Shown piece after piece: positions 9,229 to 19,717 of a DNA stretch of 64,000 nt. The notes beneath the pieces are model-generated. The model did no database searches and was not told the origin of the DNA. It was given only the letters and a program-made list of their open reading frames with translations. The translations under genes and the position numbers were made by a program. The stretch is from Pseudomonadales bacterium (GTDB taxonomy: Bacteria; Pseudomonadota; Gammaproteobacteria; Pseudomonadales; Pseudohongiellaceae). Every line of letters starts with the position of its first letter. Position 1 is the first letter of the stretch. Location of the stretch: the NCBI GenBank assembly GCA_012103535.1, contig WLWQ01000003.1:496001-560000 (forward strand). The letters are read 5' to 3'.

Positions 9229-10281
9229 CTAATCTTGATGTTGGCGCAGGGCCCACTCCACATGTTCCCTTACCATTGCAGAGGGACTATCTAGTCCAGT
9301 TCTTAATGCACTAATCACCTCACCAGTTGACTCCGCGTTTCCTAAGGCGATTGCAATATTTCTTCGCCAACATGCATAACCAATTCTGCGAATAGCTGAA
9401 CCCGCTGTTCTGTTTAGAAATTCGGACTCGCTCCATAAAAATAATTTTGTCAGTTCAATATCATTAAAATTGTGCCTGGGTTTGAAATCATCTTCATCGG
9501 TGAGCTGAGTGAATTTATTCCAGGGGCATATCAATTGACAATCATCACAACCGAATACGCGATTACCCATCGCAATTCTGAACTCTTCTGGAATTGATTC
9601 TCGTAACTCAATGGTCAGATAAGAGATACAGCGTCTGGCATCCAATACATTGGATTCAACGAAGGCATTAGTTGGACAAACATCCATACAGGCGGTGCAA
9701 CTGCCACAATGATGTGAAACCGGTTCGTCAACGGGTAACGGCAAATCTGTAAACAGTTCGCCAAGAAAAAACCAAGATCCTGCTTCCTTATTCAGTAGCA
9801 TCGTGTTCTTTCCAATCCATCCCAATCCTGACTTCTCTGCCAGAGCTCGTTCTAAAACCGGAGCGCTGTCTACGAATGCACGGTAACCAAACTTACCTGC
9901 GACTTGTTCGATCTTTTCTGCGAGTTGCTGCAGTCTTTTTCGGATTAACTTGTGATAATCCCTGCCGCGGGCATAGCGAGATATATATGCTTTATTGGGT
10001 TCTTGCAGCAGTGAAAAAGAATTCTCTTTTTCCATTGCGTAATCCATGCGCACACAGATGACACGAATAGTTCCTGGAACTAATTGGCCAGGATCACAAC
10101 GCTTTTCATTGTTGCGACCCATATAATCCATATCGCCGTGATACTTGTTGCCTATCCAGGAGCGCAACTGCTGATCGTATTCACTTAAGTCCACATCGGT
10201 AATGGCTGTTTCTTGGAAGCCCAGATTTTTCGACCAGTCTTTAATGTCTTCGGCAAGTCGTGTGAAGTCGATGTCACTCAT
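9229..10281 (-). CDS. queG: Epoxyqueuosine reductase
   Basis: A 350-residue QueG, the cobalamin- and iron-sulfur-dependent enzyme that makes the last step of queuosine in the tRNA wobble position. Two [4Fe-4S] ferredoxin motifs are readable: CGSCTACMDVCPTNAF (about 190-205) and CDDCQLICPWNKF (about 240-252). The N-terminal cobalamin-binding part includes GKYHGDMDYMGRN and the block RYARGRDYHKLIRKRL. A HEAT-like tail ends the protein. It is convergent with orn and is the last gene before the terminator that follows tolC on the same strand. Confidence 0.95.
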   Translation of the reverse strand: MSDIDFTRLAEDIKDWSKNLGFQETAITDVDLSEYDQQLRSWIGNKYHGDMDYMGRNNEKRCDPGQLVPGTIRVICVRMDYAMEKENSFSLLQEPNKAYISRYARGRDYHKLIRKRLQQLAEKIEQVAGKFGYRAFVDSAPVLERALAEKSGLGWIGKNTMLLNKEAGSWFFLGELFTDLPLPVDEPVSHHCGSCTACMDVCPTNAFVESNVLDARRCISYLTIELRESIPEEFRIAMGNRVFGCDDCQLICPWNKFTQLTDEDDFKPRHNFNDIELTKLFLWSESEFLNRTAGSAIRRIGYACWRRNIAIALGNAESTGEVISALRTGLDSPSAMVREHVEWALRQHQD

Positions 10282-10331
10282 GACGAGATTATAACCTGCC
10301 TGGCAAGGGGTAAATCGTTTCTTAGAAACAA

Positions 10332-10355
10332 AAAAGCCGCATCGCTGCGGCTTTT
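10332..10355 (-). terminator. Rho-independent terminator after the TolC-like gene
   Basis: Perfect 10-bp stem AAAAGCCGCA / TGCGGCTTTT with a 4-nt loop. Read on the minus strand it lies 22 bp past the TolC-family stop codon and ends in a T-run. It also separates that gene from queG downstream, so queG probably has its own promoter. Confidence 0.85.
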
Positions 10356-10376
10356 ACTAACAGATTGACTACTTTT

Positions 10377-11777
10377 TTACTGCTGCGTATCAGTAAGCCA
10401 CTCATTGAGATCTAATACGTCTTGCGGAGTAAGTATTCCCGCAACCTGTTTTAGAATTAAACTATCGATTACATAGTCGAAGCGCGCGTCAGCATAAAAG
10501 CGCAGTGCACGATACAAGTTTTCTCTCGCCAATAACACTTCAACAATATTACGTGTTCCTACTTCTGCTCCCAGCTCGGTTGCATCCAGCGCACTTTGAG
10601 TAGAAATAATTGATTGTTGTCTCTGCGCGATAACAAGAACATCGGTATTTACGCGACGGTAAGCATTGCGAATGTTTTGCGTAAGTTGTCGCTTAGTGAA
10701 TTCAAGCGATTCCTGAGCCGCAAGAACTTGATACTCGGCGGCTCTACGGCGAGAACTTGTTGCACCTCCAGTATAGATTGGGATATTCAGATTTAGCGCA
10801 AGTTGAGTTCTATCACTTGCGCCTCCACCAATTTGGACACCCTGGTTTACTATTGGTGCCGTAACGATATGACCGTAGAAACCCGACACGTCCAGCGTTG
10901 GCAGATGCTCAGATTTTCGAGCTCTAAGGGTTTTGCGTGATGCGTCTAGAGTGAATTCGGCCGCAGCTACAGCCAGATTGTTATTGTCCGCTTGTCTTTC
11001 CCAATCCATTAAAGAGCCATCGACTTCAATTATAGGAAAGTCTTCCTGTAGTTCGTCTATGTTCGGATGGGCTTGCCCAGTTAGAGCTTCCAGGGCTTCG
11101 AAACCTGCTTGCAAAAAATCTCGTTGTAAAATTGTAGTGTTGCGGGCCAAGTCATATGCTGCCTGAGCATCGTACACGTCGGTAATTGCAACCAGACCGA
11201 CCGCTTCGCGCTGTTGTGTTTGTTGCAATGAAGTCAGTGCTGCCTCTTCTTCCTGCAAATTTGTTTCGAGTAACTCTTGTGCTCGCAGTACATCGAAATA
11301 GGCGATGGCAGTGCGCATGATCAAATCTTGCTCTTGCGCAGCAAGCGTTACTGCGGCGGCGTGATCGCTAGCCTGGGCACTGCGAAAGTTGTACCAATTG
11401 GAAAGATTGAGGATGCTCTGATTTAGTCCAATACCCCAGTTATGGTTGTTAATCCCCGGGCGAAAACTATGGTCATCAGAAATTCGTTCTCGAATTGAAT
11501 CGCCAGTTAACGGATCTATCACGTTTACATAGCGTGAATCTGTCGGTCCGGAAGTCAGGCGTGTGGTAGCGGCCTGAATCCCAAAAGAGGGCAACAAGGT
11601 AGATCGGCTTTGGACCATGGTTTCCCGGTTCGCACGGTAATTAGCCTGGGCTTGTTTCAACGTTGGATCATTTTCCAAGGCCATATTTAGAATAGTGACT
11701 AAATCATCTCCATAACTAACCGTGGAGCTGATACTGCTCACTAATAAAATTCCAATAAACTTCGCTATACGTCCCAT
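10377..11777 (-). CDS. TolC family outer-membrane channel protein
   Basis: A 466-residue TolC/OEP-family protein, the outer-membrane exit duct for tripartite efflux pumps and type I secretion. It has a signal peptide (MGRIAKFIGILLVSSISSTVSYG). Two OEP halves follow, each with long coiled-coil helices. Family blocks are LNMALENDPTLKQAQANYRANRE at the start of repeat 1, NLSILNLSNWYNF-like strands, and GTRNIVEVLLARENLYRALRFYADARFDYV near the end, which closely resembles E. coli TolC. Position beside thiC matches the tolC locus of Pseudomonas. No partner pump genes are adjacent. A terminator follows at 10332-10355. Confidence 0.93.
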   Translation of the reverse strand: MGRIAKFIGILLVSSISSTVSYGDDLVTILNMALENDPTLKQAQANYRANRETMVQSRSTLLPSFGIQAATTRLTSGPTDSRYVNVIDPLTGDSIRERISDDHSFRPGINNHNWGIGLNQSILNLSNWYNFRSAQASDHAAAVTLAAQEQDLIMRTAIAYFDVLRAQELLETNLQEEEAALTSLQQTQQREAVGLVAITDVYDAQAAYDLARNTTILQRDFLQAGFEALEALTGQAHPNIDELQEDFPIIEVDGSLMDWERQADNNNLAVAAAEFTLDASRKTLRARKSEHLPTLDVSGFYGHIVTAPIVNQGVQIGGGASDRTQLALNLNIPIYTGGATSSRRRAAEYQVLAAQESLEFTKRQLTQNIRNAYRRVNTDVLVIAQRQQSIISTQSALDATELGAEVGTRNIVEVLLARENLYRALRFYADARFDYVIDSLILKQVAGILTPQDVLDLNEWLTDTQQ

Positions 11778-12148
11778 AGTTCGTACCTTTGTGCTTTAAA
11801 TAATTGTATAGATCAATCGCTAAAACAGGTGATTGATAAAGGGTTCTGGCTGGCGGTTTTGAAGCAAGACGGCATTCTACACAGTGTAACGAAAAGTGAC
11901 AATTTTATAAGACCGTTTGCGACAGTTAGCATTCCTATACCCATTAGACGTCCCAAATTCTCTGACTGTTACAGGATTTTTACCCCTTCTCTGGCGTTAT
12001 TACTTTCATCTGCAATTCGGGCATAATGCTGAGACACATATTCATTGGCTGAACTTCGCCAATGACCTCTGACAATCAATGCCGCTTCTTGATAGTACTT
12101 AACTAGTTAAAAAGCCTAAGTTACTAGTCGGCAGCATAGGTAAATTGA
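11778..12148. other. 371-bp divergent region between tolC-like gene and thiC
   Basis: This stretch must contain promoters for both divergent genes. I see a 6-bp hairpin (ATTGGC / GCCAAT with an 8-nt loop) near 12048-12067 and a lone CTGAGA at 12030-12035. I do not see the remaining conserved blocks of a TPP riboswitch, which would be usual ahead of thiC in gammaproteobacteria. No open frame here looks like a gene. Confidence 0.5.
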
Positions 12149-14032
<1,884 letters not shown>

Positions 14033-14039
14033 AAGCTGA

Positions 14040-15161
14040 CTAACTGAGAAGCTCTTCCATGACTTGCAAGCAAGAATGGGAGAGTTGTTTGCAGCGCTCG
14101 GTGGACCAGCCGTACTCGCTATCCGGTGTTGCCGTTGTGTCTTTAAACGGCATTTCCAGTGTCATTGCCAGACAATCGTGCATCCCTGCGGTTTGCGCAG
14201 TACTCATTGTCATGTTTGCCTGGCCTGCTGATTTGGCCGGATAACCTTTTTCAGTTTGAAAATCTGGATTTACTTCAGCCAGGCGATTCAAATAGAAGTC
14301 TAGTTCCGATTGATTTTGCTCGTTCCAATTTTTTAGTCCTTCGGTGCCAGCAATGAAGCAATAAGGTAGAGCTTCATCTCCATGTACATCGAGAAAAAAA
14401 TCAACTCCGGTCGCATTCATTTTTTCTTTTACTAAGAACACTTCCGGACTGAATTCCAGAGTGGGTGTTTCCCATTCGCGATTTAAATTTTTACCGGCGG
14501 CGTTAGTGCGCAAATGTCCACGCCGACTCCCGTCAGGATTCATGTTCGGAACCAAAAAGACATTGCAAGAGGAGAGTACTCTTTGAGTTAGGGGATCATT
14601 GCGATCGAGTAGTTTTTCAATACATCCTTCCATCCACCATTCCGCCATGGTTTCACCAGGATGCTGTCTCGCAATGATCCAGCAATTACTTTTCTTTGCA
14701 TCATCTCCAAATGAAAAGCGCAGCAAGTCCATGTCTTGGCCATCAAGAGTTTTACCCAGCAATTCATGACTACAGTGGTCGTTGCCTAATGCCTTAGCGA
14801 CTAAATCGTGATGGCGTTCCATGGAAAACGGAACGAAGTAGGCGAAGTAAACAGCGTCAAATCCTGGCCGAATTTTGATACTGAGAACACCATCTTTGAA
14901 CTCGGTGTCATGTCTAAGCCATTTTTTTCTGTCATAGGAATACAAGACCCGGTAGTTTTCAAATCCCCCCGGATATGCTGCACCCTGTGCATTCAAAATG
15001 TACAGAACGCAAGCTTGGTTCTTGGCGCCGCTCAAGCGAAAATAGAACCATTGGTAGTAATCAGAGTTCTGATCTTTGCGAATTGCCAATTGGATATTGG
15101 ACGGAACAACACAATTAAGTACGGTTATATTTCCACCATCGAAATTCTGACTAATTTCCAT
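14040..15161 (-). CDS. M14-family zinc carboxypeptidase, cytosolic type
   Basis: A 373-residue protein of the M14 carboxypeptidase family, in the subgroup with an N-terminal beta-sandwich domain (about 1-120) before the peptidase domain, as in cytosolic carboxypeptidases. Zinc ligands appear as RQHPGETMAEWW (His, Glu) and the later DVHGDEALPYCF (His). Substrate-binding residues are in NPDGSRRGHLRTNAAGKNLNREW. There is no signal peptide, which agrees with a cytoplasmic location. The bacterial members have no settled substrate; the eukaryotic relatives deglutamylate tubulin. It is convergent with thiC (7 bp apart). Confidence 0.88.
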   Translation of the reverse strand: MEISQNFDGGNITVLNCVVPSNIQLAIRKDQNSDYYQWFYFRLSGAKNQACVLYILNAQGAAYPGGFENYRVLYSYDRKKWLRHDTEFKDGVLSIKIRPGFDAVYFAYFVPFSMERHHDLVAKALGNDHCSHELLGKTLDGQDMDLLRFSFGDDAKKSNCWIIARQHPGETMAEWWMEGCIEKLLDRNDPLTQRVLSSCNVFLVPNMNPDGSRRGHLRTNAAGKNLNREWETPTLEFSPEVFLVKEKMNATGVDFFLDVHGDEALPYCFIAGTEGLKNWNEQNQSELDFYLNRLAEVNPDFQTEKGYPAKSAGQANMTMSTAQTAGMHDCLAMTLEMPFKDTTATPDSEYGWSTERCKQLSHSCLQVMEELLS

Positions 15162-15287
15162 GTTAATCCTTATTTAATTGAATGCTTTCTAAATGTTTCT
15201 GTTCAAATATGACTTTGACTGACTATTTGCTATCATTGCCGCCCTTTTTTGGGCGCCTCGGATTGTGGGCCTGAGGGATTTTAAATA

Positions 15288-16352
15288 ATGGCAGCAATTA
15301 CAGACAACTTAAATATAGCGTCAAACGACGCATTGATCACTCCGGAGCAGTTAAAGGCAGAAATACCTTTGGCAGGCAACGCTCAAGAGGCAGTGCAAGA
15401 TGCTCGTGAATCAGTCTTTTCGATTCTTGACCGAAAAGACCCGCGACTGTTTGTTGTCGTAGGCCCCTGTTCAATTCATGACACTGAAGCTGCGCTGGAC
15501 TACGCCAATCGACTAAAAGAATTGGCGGAGCAAGTTAAAGAGTCACTCTTCATTGTAATGCGTGTTTATTTTGAAAAGCCGAGAACCTCTATTGGGTGGA
15601 AAGGACTAATTAACGATCCCTATCTTGATGATTCTTTCAAGATAGAAGAAGGCCTGAGAAAAGGTAGAAAGCTGCTTTTAGATATCGTTGAGCTTGGTCT
15701 ACCTACTTCGACCGAGGCACTAGATCCTATTTCACCTCAATACATGCAAGATCTGATCGCCTGGTCGGCAATTGGCGCTCGAACTACCGAGTCACAGACT
15801 CACCGTGAAATGTCTTCCGGGCTGTCTTCAGCCGTTGGCTTTAAAAACGGAACGGACGGTGGATTAACAGTTGCAGTAAATGCCATGCAGTCGGTTTCGA
15901 GCCCACACCGATTCTTGGGAATAAATAGCAGCGGTCAGGTTTCGGTGGTAACTACCAAAGGCAATCCCTATGCGCATGTAGTTTTACGTGGCGGTAGCAA
16001 TGGTCCTAACTACGATTCGGTACATGTAACGCAATGCGAAAAGGCTCTGGCTGATGGCGGAGTTAGTAGTAACATTGTGATCGATTGCAGCCACGCCAAC
16101 TCCAGTAAAAATCCCGACGTACAGCCGCTGGTATTAAAAGATGTCACTCATCAAATTTTGGAAGGCAATCAATCCATCATTGGGATTATGTTGGAATCAT
16201 TTATTCATGCCGGCAACCAGTCCATTCCAGAAGATTTGAGCAAACTTCAATACGGTGTTTCCGTTACCGATGCCTGCATGGATTGGGAAACAACAGAGCA
16301 GTCACTATTAGAAATGGCTGAGAAGCTTAAAGACGTATTGCCAAATCGTTAG
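15288..16352 (+). CDS. 3-deoxy-7-phosphoheptulonate synthase, class I (AroF/G/H type)
   Basis: A 354-residue DAHP synthase, which joins phosphoenolpyruvate and erythrose 4-phosphate to open the shikimate pathway. Clear blocks: VVGPCSIHD (about 57-65), MRVYFEKPRTSIGWKGLINDP, GARTTESQTHREM with substrate-binding Arg, IVIDCSHANSSKNP with the metal-binding His, and the closing GVSVTDACMDWE. Length and motifs match the E. coli AroF/AroG/AroH group. Which amino acid inhibits it cannot be judged. A short GC hairpin (15240-15255, CGCCC / GGGCG around six T) precedes the start, without a following T-run on either usable side. Confidence 0.95.
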   Translation: MAAITDNLNIASNDALITPEQLKAEIPLAGNAQEAVQDARESVFSILDRKDPRLFVVVGPCSIHDTEAALDYANRLKELAEQVKESLFIVMRVYFEKPRTSIGWKGLINDPYLDDSFKIEEGLRKGRKLLLDIVELGLPTSTEALDPISPQYMQDLIAWSAIGARTTESQTHREMSSGLSSAVGFKNGTDGGLTVAVNAMQSVSSPHRFLGINSSGQVSVVTTKGNPYAHVVLRGGSNGPNYDSVHVTQCEKALADGGVSSNIVIDCSHANSSKNPDVQPLVLKDVTHQILEGNQSIIGIMLESFIHAGNQSIPEDLSKLQYGVSVTDACMDWETTEQSLLEMAEKLKDVLPNR

Positions 16353-16358
16353 GCTCAA

Positions 16359-16898
16359 CTAGAAACTAGATCCCGGTTGGGACAAAAACTCTACTTCTTC
16401 GGGTGTTGATTCTCGATTGAGGATGGCATTGCGATGAGGGTATCTGCCGAATCGGTCAATAATTTCTTTGTGTCTTAACTCGTAGTTGTAATTGTCTTCG
16501 AGACCCGGATGATCAAACAAATACATGGCGATTTCATGTATCTCTACCGATTCGCTGTGCATAAAAGGCATGTAAAGAAATGCTTTTTGGGTAGAGTCCA
16601 AATCAGCATCGAATTTTTTCCGAATAGCTTCCTGTGCCAATACCAGGGCCAAATTGTCGTAAGCAAAAGCCTCGGCACGATCGCGAAAGATATTGCGAGA
16701 AAACTGATCAAGAACGATTATCTCAGCGAGGGAATCTAACGGGTGGTCACGCCAGGCATAGAGCAACCCAAGGGTGGCTCGCTCATGCAGCTCACCGAAG
16801 CGGGAATTGATGAGATCATCAAACTCCGGATCCTTCTTAAACCGTTGGCTGGGTTCAATTTCATTGAACCAGAATGAGATTACGTCGGGTGCTGACAC
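16359..16898 (-). CDS. DUF924 family protein
   Basis: A 179-residue protein of the DUF924 family (all-helical, TPR-like). The hallmark blocks are ISFWFNE at the start, IIVLDQFSRNIFRD (about 75-88), FLYMPFMHSE, and FGRYPHRNAILNRESTPEE near the end. Function is unknown. It lies tail to tail with the DAHP synthase gene (6 bp apart), and a terminator for the upstream glutathione S-transferase gene separates it from that gene, so it is probably monocistronic. Confidence 0.9.
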   Translation of the reverse strand: MSAPDVISFWFNEIEPSQRFKKDPEFDDLINSRFGELHERATLGLLYAWRDHPLDSLAEIIVLDQFSRNIFRDRAEAFAYDNLALVLAQEAIRKKFDADLDSTQKAFLYMPFMHSESVEIHEIAMYLFDHPGLEDNYNYELRHKEIIDRFGRYPHRNAILNRESTPEEVEFLSQPGSSF

Positions 16899-16983
16899 GC
16901 TAAATCCAGAATTATTGCTATTTATTGCTATTTATTACTTTTTATCGACGCTTAATTCTCGAAATTAAATTGAATTATTGCAG

Positions 16984-17016
16984 ACAGCAAAAAGCCCCGA
17001 AGGGCCTTCTTGCTGT
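16984..17016 (-). terminator. Hairpin terminator after the glutathione S-transferase gene
   Basis: Inverted arms of 15 nt (16984-16998 and 17002-17016) pair with two mismatches around a 3-nt loop. Read on the minus strand the GC core GGCCC/GGGGC is followed by TTTTTGC. It lies 42 bp past the stop of the gene at 17059. Confidence 0.7.
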
Positions 17017-17058
17017 GGGATGGGGGTTGTAGGATTTGCTCTAAGTTCTAGGGATCGT

Positions 17059-17718
17059 TTAAGCCGTGCTGGCGTAGGCGATTGAGAGCGGTTCTTTCTC
17101 TCGTCTGCCCAAAGTTATCCATTTCTGTACAAAGGGGTTATCCAGCAAAGTTTGCATATAGGTATTTGCGTCTCCACAGAGTTCTGCTCGATAAGATTCG
17201 AAACTGATAGCGATCGGCGCAAACATGCAGTCAGCAATGGAAAAGCGGCCGTATAAATAGTTGCCGTTTTCTCCAAAGCGCCTTCTGCAACAACTCCAAA
17301 TAGCATCAATGCGTGCAATTTCTTTCTCGAGTTCTTCCGAAGGGGTTAACTTGTAGGAAGCCTTGCAATTCATTGGCCATTCTACTTTTAGCGTTGGGAA
17401 TTCCGAATGAACTTCAGCACTGACGGAGCGAGCGTTGGCCTTGCGCTTTGGGCTCGCCGGCCAACCTGCTCCACCTAGTATGTTCTCCGAAATGTACTCA
17501 CAGATAGCCAGGGAATCCCACACGTTAGTATCCTTGTGCAATAACACCGGGACTTTAAGTGAAGGCGAATAGGGCCCTAGCTTTTCTGCGGTATTGTCCT
17601 GGTAAAGCGCTATCTGAATTTCTTCAAAATCTACATCAAACATCTTTAACAGAAGCCATGGGCACAGCGACCAGGACGAATAGTTTTTGTTTCCAATGAC
17701 AAGCCTGATGTCTTTCAT
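17059..17718 (-). CDS. Glutathione S-transferase family protein
   Basis: A 219-residue two-domain GST. The thioredoxin-like N-terminal half (about 5-80) has NYSSWSLCPWLLLK, where the Ser/Cys are at the usual glutathione-activating position, then the cis-proline block LKVPVLLH and the glutathione-contacting VWDSLAICEYI. The C-terminal half is helical with a FSIADCMFAPI N-capping-type motif. The likely role is detoxification or peroxide reduction; the substrate is unknown. It lies 22 bp downstream of the OmpA-like gene on the same strand and may be read with it. Confidence 0.85.
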   Translation of the reverse strand: MKDIRLVIGNKNYSSWSLCPWLLLKMFDVDFEEIQIALYQDNTAEKLGPYSPSLKVPVLLHKDTNVWDSLAICEYISENILGGAGWPASPKRKANARSVSAEVHSEFPTLKVEWPMNCKASYKLTPSEELEKEIARIDAIWSCCRRRFGENGNYLYGRFSIADCMFAPIAISFESYRAELCGDANTYMQTLLDNPFVQKWITLGRREKEPLSIAYASTA

Positions 17719-17740
17719 TTGATTCTCCGAATGTCAGCCT

Positions 17741-18517
17741 CTATTGGTTATCCGGTGTTTGAGAAAGCATTGATTGACTGTTGTCTTTCAATCGAACAAT
17801 TACACGACGATCGAAAAAGTCAGATTCAAAACTTTGAGTTGCTTGCAGTGGGCGCGTTTCTCCATATGCCACTGTAGTAATCGATGCGTTGTCGATGCCT
17901 TGTTCAGTAAAAAAAGATTTCACTGACTCGCTGCGCTGACGTGACAAGCTGAGATTTCTGTTGGTGTCTCCATTGCGATCTGCATAACCAGTTATTTCAA
18001 CTTTGGCACTGGTCATTTGCTGCGCAAGGCTGGCCATGCTTTCCAATTGCTCTTCGTAATGAGTTTCGATGCCACTGGAACCGGTTCGAAAGTGAATTGA
18101 AACAACCGTATTGTTGCAGCAAGTAATCGCTGGTTGGGTTGACAAGAATGCGGGTAAAACTTGTGGCGGCGCGTTTCGATACTGATCCAACTGAGTCTGA
18201 GCAACCTGATGTTCCTGTTCAATAATTACTAACTCATCTTGAACCGCAGCCAATTGCAATTGGGATTCATACAAAGTCGCTTGTAAATCTTTTACGCGAC
18301 CTCTGGCATTCCAGCCATCACCTAGCAATGCGCCGATACCTGCTCCAACTACAACACCAGGAGGACCGCCGACCGCACCGCCAAGAATTGCACCACTAAA
18401 GAAACCAGTGGTTTCTTCTTTTGATGCGGGATCATCATAATTTGCTCGGGACGTGTCTGCTAAAACAGAACTCGTTGCGAAGCAAAGGATTAGTACGAAA
18501 GAGAGTTTTTTAACCAT
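17741..18517 (-). CDS. pdsO: OmpA-family protein of the dedicated sortase system (PdsO-like)
   Basis: A 258-residue OmpA-like protein with a signal peptide (ending about SSVLA), a glycine-zipper stretch (GAILGGAVGGPPGVVVGAGIG, about 43-65), a coiled-coil (about 75-110) and a C-terminal OmpA peptidoglycan-binding domain with EITGYADRNGDTNRNLSLSR. This architecture, next to the PdsR/PdsS-type pair, fits the family named PdsO, described only in Proteobacteria that carry the dedicated sortase two-component system; its function is unknown. I prefer the ATG at 18517, since AGGA is correctly spaced from it; an ATG two codons earlier (18523) sits too close. It is divergent from the regulator gene. 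Assignment rests on context plus domain order. Confidence 0.75.
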   Translation of the reverse strand: MVKKLSFVLILCFATSSVLADTSRANYDDPASKEETTGFFSGAILGGAVGGPPGVVVGAGIGALLGDGWNARGRVKDLQATLYESQLQLAAVQDELVIIEQEHQVAQTQLDQYRNAPPQVLPAFLSTQPAITCCNNTVVSIHFRTGSSGIETHYEEQLESMASLAQQMTSAKVEITGYADRNGDTNRNLSLSRQRSESVKSFFTEQGIDNASITTVAYGETRPLQATQSFESDFFDRRVIVRLKDNSQSMLSQTPDNQ

Positions 18518-18523
18518 AGCCAT

Positions 18524-18853
18524 TTCCTATATTTGGGTGGAATAAAAATCAGTTCTTAAGAGTCCAACTAATAACGAGATTACTCGCAGGTGCTCCCCCC
18601 TGATCTTAGTGAGCTTATTAAACACAATGTTTCTTGCTCCACAGGGCGTGGATTGGGGCTATGTGGTGATTAAATATGGCAGAATCATGGCAATGGCCAG
18701 AATGGGAGAACCATCTCTCTTTCTAAGCCGACAAATGGGGTATAGTCGCGATAAAATAGTTCCTAACTTATTGAGACATAAGAAATTACCAGAAAATCAT
18801 AGTGTTAATGAGAAAGGCAGAAGCAACCAGACTATGAGCGGAAGAAATGCTAT
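18524..18853. other. 330-bp divergent region between pdsO-like and pdsR-like genes
   Basis: This region separates the OmpA-like gene from the regulator and presumably holds both promoters. One open frame (18609-18857, plus) has no family resemblance and no ribosome site, and I do not call it. No sortase or sortase-target remnant (TLxTC or LPxTG-like motif) was recognised here. Confidence 0.5.
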
Positions 18854-19561
18854 ATGAGTAGAAGAATTGCAATTGTTGAGGACGAGGCAGCACTCCGTGA
18901 GAACTACGCTGATGTCCTGCGCAAACAGGGCTATGAAGTTCAGACATTTGCGAACCGCAAAGATGCGATGTCCGCTTTCGATATACGTCTGCCAAATCTA
19001 GCTATCATTGATATTGGTTTAGAGAATGAGATTGATGGCGGTTTCACGCTTTGTCAGTCTTTAAGATCCATGTCCGATACCTTGCCAATAATATTCTTAA
19101 CCGCAAGAGACAATGACTTTGATACGGTGAGTGGATTGCGCATGGGAGCGGATGATTATCTGACCAAAGACATTAGCCTCCCACACTTAACGGCTAGAAT
19201 TGCAGCCTTGTTCCGGCGACTCGATGTGATCGATCAGCCTCCTTCACCCGAGAACTTAATCGAACGAGACAAACTAACTTTGGATATTGGACGTCTAACC
19301 GTTCAATGGGATGGCCATGCAATTCCTTTAACAGTGACTGAGTTTTGGATGGTGCATGCGCTGGCAAAATTTCCAGGTCATGTGAAGAGTCGTCAAGTGC
19401 TGATGCAGGAATCTAAGATATTTGTGGATGGTAGCACTATCACATCTCACGTTAAAAGAATTCGCAAAAAGTTCATGCAAGTCGAGAAGGAATTCGATTG
19501 CATCGAAACTGTTTATGGAATGGGATATCGCTGGAACGTTGAGCCAGCGATAAGTAATTAG
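18854..19561 (+). CDS. pdsR: Response regulator of the dedicated sortase system (PdsR-like)
   Basis: A 235-residue OmpR-type regulator: receiver domain (1-120) with acidic pocket VEDE, phospho-acceptor Asp53 in AIIDIGLEN, conserved Thr in FLTARDND and Lys in DYLTKDI; then a winged-helix DNA-binding domain (about 140-230) ending with VYGMGYRWN. The receiver-domain insertion ENEIDGGFTLCQSL and the partnership with a 727-residue kinase and an OmpA protein match the marine proteobacterial dedicated sortase regulator family. The kinase gene follows after 156 bp on the same strand. Confidence 0.82.
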   Translation: MSRRIAIVEDEAALRENYADVLRKQGYEVQTFANRKDAMSAFDIRLPNLAIIDIGLENEIDGGFTLCQSLRSMSDTLPIIFLTARDNDFDTVSGLRMGADDYLTKDISLPHLTARIAALFRRLDVIDQPPSPENLIERDKLTLDIGRLTVQWDGHAIPLTVTEFWMVHALAKFPGHVKSRQVLMQESKIFVDGSTITSHVKRIRKKFMQVEKEFDCIETVYGMGYRWNVEPAISN

Positions 19562-19717
19562 TGCTCGATTTTGTCGTCTGGCAATCCATTCAAAGAATCA
19601 CCAATAAGTAATCGGTAAAATGTTTGTGTTATTCAAATAGCGATTTCTTGGTTAGTTGCCTGATAATTGAAAGTATAAATGATACAAACTATATCACTGA
19701 AACACTGAACTTCATTT

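Noticed and set aside
12026..12100. TPP riboswitch upstream of thiC, suggested by CTGAGA at 12030
   Set aside because: The other conserved blocks, such as a GAACCTGAT-type stretch and a following GCCAGCG, are absent at the right spacing.
15240..15255. CGCCC/GGGCG hairpin ahead of the DAHP synthase as a terminator or attenuator
   Set aside because: The stem is short and the only T-run is in the loop. No leader peptide with aromatic codons was seen.
18609..18857. 82-residue open frame between the OmpA-like gene and the regulator, considered as a sortase or target remnant
   Set aside because: No sortase motif, no signal peptide, no ribosome site, and unusual composition. It overlaps the regulator start.
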